This document shows positions 62,763 through 64,000 of a stretch of 64,000 bases of DNA, piece by piece. A model generated the notes under the pieces. The model made no database searches. It saw nothing but the letters and a program-made list of their open reading frames with translations, and was not told where the DNA came from. Both the position numbers and the translations under genes were made by a program. Numbering within the stretch: the stretch's first letter is position 1; every line of letters starts with the position of its first letter. Source of the stretch: Xylophilus sp. GOD-11R (lineage in GTDB: Bacteria > Pseudomonadota > Gammaproteobacteria > Burkholderiales > Burkholderiaceae_C); assembly GCF_033546935.1 (NCBI RefSeq), contig NZ_CP137854.1:4402001-4466000 (forward strand), in the 5' to 3' direction.

Positions 62763-64000
62763 ATGACCGAGCGCCACGACTTCGACCTTCTCGTCATCGG
62801 CGGCGGCAGCGCCGGCGTGCGTTGCGCCCGCATGGCCGCCCAGCGCGGCGCCCGGGTCGCGCTGGCGGAGGCCGCTGCCCTGGGCGGCACCTGCGTCAAC
62901 GTCGGCTGCATTCCGAAGAAGCTCTACAGCTACGCCGCCGGCTATGCCGAGGCTTTCGTCGAATCCGCCGGTTACGGCTGGGATGGCCCGCCCCCGACAC
63001 TCGACTGGAAACGGCTCAAGCAGGCGCGCGCCAAGGAGATCGGCCGACTCAACGGCGTATACGGCAATCTGCTCAAGGCCGCCGGTGTGACGGTGCTGGA
63101 AGGCTGGGCCAAGCTCGACGGGCCGCACACGGTGTCGGTTGGCGGCAAGCGGCACAGCGCGCGACATATCGTGCTGGCCACCGGTGGCATGCCGCACGTA
63201 CCCGACGTGCCGGGGCGAGAATTCGTCGTGACATCCGAGCAGATGTTCGATCTCGACCCCTTCCCCCGCCGCCTCGTGGTGGTGGGCGGCGGCTACATCG
63301 CCTGCGAAATGGCGTCTATCTTCCATGGCCTGGGCGCCGAGGTCACCCTGCTGCAACGTGGCGGCGGGCTGCTCGCGGGGTTCGACGGCGACGTACGCCG
63401 CTTCATCGCGTCCGAAATGGGCCGGGCCGGCGTGGAGGTCAAACTCAACTGGCCGGTCGAGGCCATCACCCGCCATGCCGACGGGAGCCTTTGCGTGACC
63501 AGCGCCCACGGCTCGATCTGCGACACCGACGTGGTGCTCTATGCCACCGGCCGCAAGCCGCTGACCGCCGGACTCGGGCTGGAAGCGGTCGGCGTTGCCC
63601 TGAACGACCAGGGCGCCGTCGTGGTCGATGCCGACTACCGCAGCAGCGTGCCGTCCATCTTCGCCATCGGCGACATCTCTTCGAGCAAGCAACTCACCCC
63701 GGTGGCGCTGGCCGAGGCCATGGCGCTGGTCGACACGCTCTTCGGCGATGGCAAACGCAAGGTCGACTACGACCTGGTGCCGACCGCCGTCTTCACCCAT
63801 CCCAACATCGGCACGGTCGGGCTGACCGAAGAGCAGTCACGCAACGAATTCGGCGCCGACGACGTGGAGATCTACCGCTCGGATTTCCGGTCGCTGCGGC
63901 ACACGCTCTCGGGAAGCCAGGAGCGCAGCCTGGTCAAGCTCGTGGTGCGCAAGTCGACCGATCAGGTGCTGGGCCTGCACATGGTGGGGCCGGACGCCGG
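62763..64000 (+). CDS. gor: Glutathione reductase (3' end outside window)
   Basis: The first 412 codons of a class I pyridine-nucleotide disulfide oxidoreductase. The FAD loop is VIGGGSAGVRCARMAAQRGA (about residues 11-30), and the redox-active pair is GGTCVNVGCIPKKLY. The NADPH loop is VVVGGGYIACEMASIFHGLG, with alanine where many family members have glycine. VPTAVFTHPNIGTVGLTEE is the interface region. The VNVGCIPKKL pattern favours glutathione reductase over lipoamide dehydrogenase. The C-terminal His-X4-Glu motif lies beyond the window. Confidence 0.92.
   Translation, partial: MTERHDFDLLVIGGGSAGVRCARMAAQRGARVALAEAAALGGTCVNVGCIPKKLYSYAAGYAEAFVESAGYGWDGPPPTLDWKRLKQARAKEIGRLNGVYGNLLKAAGVTVLEGWAKLDGPHTVSVGGKRHSARHIVLATGGMPHVPDVPGREFVVTSEQMFDLDPFPRRLVVVGGGYIACEMASIFHGLGAEVTLLQRGGGLLAGFDGDVRRFIASEMGRAGVEVKLNWPVEAITRHADGSLCVTSAHGSICDTDVVLYATGRKPLTAGLGLEAVGVALNDQGAVVVDADYRSSVPSIFAIGDISSSKQLTPVALAEAMALVDTLFGDGKRKVDYDLVPTAVFTHPNIGTVGLTEEQSRNEFGADDVEIYRSDFRSLRHTLSGSQERSLVKLVVRKSTDQVLGLHMVGPDA

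Overview
The window is a stretch of a high-GC (roughly 65-70%) Gram-negative chromosome. Gene content points to Burkholderiales, most likely a Comamonadaceae-type organism: a divergent yggS/pilT pair, pilT-cNMP-pilU, diaA-dolP, ruvA/ruvB split by an acyltransferase, phoH-ybeY, ttcA and an outer-membrane phospholipase A. This assignment is inferred from gene content; no rRNA or tRNA gene was seen. Genes are closely packed. Two AT-richer patches (about 49.5-52.1 kb and 56.95-59.3 kb) stand out as probably acquired DNA.

Region 1 (1-14 kb) is a catabolic locus on the minus strand. A polar-amino-acid-type ABC importer (binding protein, ATPase, two permeases) lies upstream of a long set of genes: hydantoinase/oxoprolinase subunits HyuA and HyuB, a class III aminotransferase, a class II aldolase, an AbrB-type membrane protein, an aldehyde dehydrogenase, an IclR regulator and a BisC-like molybdoenzyme cut by the window edge. 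The enzymes fit ATP-dependent opening of a lactam or cyclic amide, transamination of the omega-amino acid and oxidation of the semialdehyde. The same three-half-site operator-like sequence lies in front of both transcription units. A MocR-type regulator diverges from the importer.

Region 2 (15.5-37.9 kb) is mostly chromosomal housekeeping: a GlcD-like 2-hydroxyacid oxidase coupled to LrgA/LrgB membrane proteins, a zinc-ribbon protein with a degenerate GGDEF-like end, arginase, an MFS transporter, YggS, the PilT/PilU motors with a cyclic-nucleotide-binding protein between them, a GarR-type dehydrogenase, PldA, a Rep-type helicase, an AEC carrier, DiaA, DolP, a ROK kinase, MidA, a pteridine-reductase-like SDR and FolB. 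Composite repeats (100-bp and 39-bp units) follow both pilU and pldA.

Region 3 (37.9-52.2 kb) is the most unusual part. A complete type I secretion system (TolC-, HlyD- and HlyB-like) lies directly downstream of a 2,611-residue protein. Its N-terminus is a DUF2235/Tle1-type lipase domain, normally known from type VI effectors. A hydrophobic helical region, EF-hand-like calcium motifs, about seven cadherin-like ('tandem-95') repeats and a proline-rich tail follow. A small lipoprotein gene precedes it by 17 bp, and degraded relatives of that lipoprotein lie further upstream. I read this as a lipase toxin-immunity module grafted onto a type I secreted scaffold.

Region 4 (52.2-64 kb) holds ttcA, a DUF4136 lipoprotein, a histidine phosphatase, ruvB, an acyltransferase, ruvA, an AT-rich lipoprotein plus a frameshifted alpha/beta hydrolase, phoH, ybeY, a degenerate HD-GYP protein, dtd and a glutathione reductase cut by the window end.
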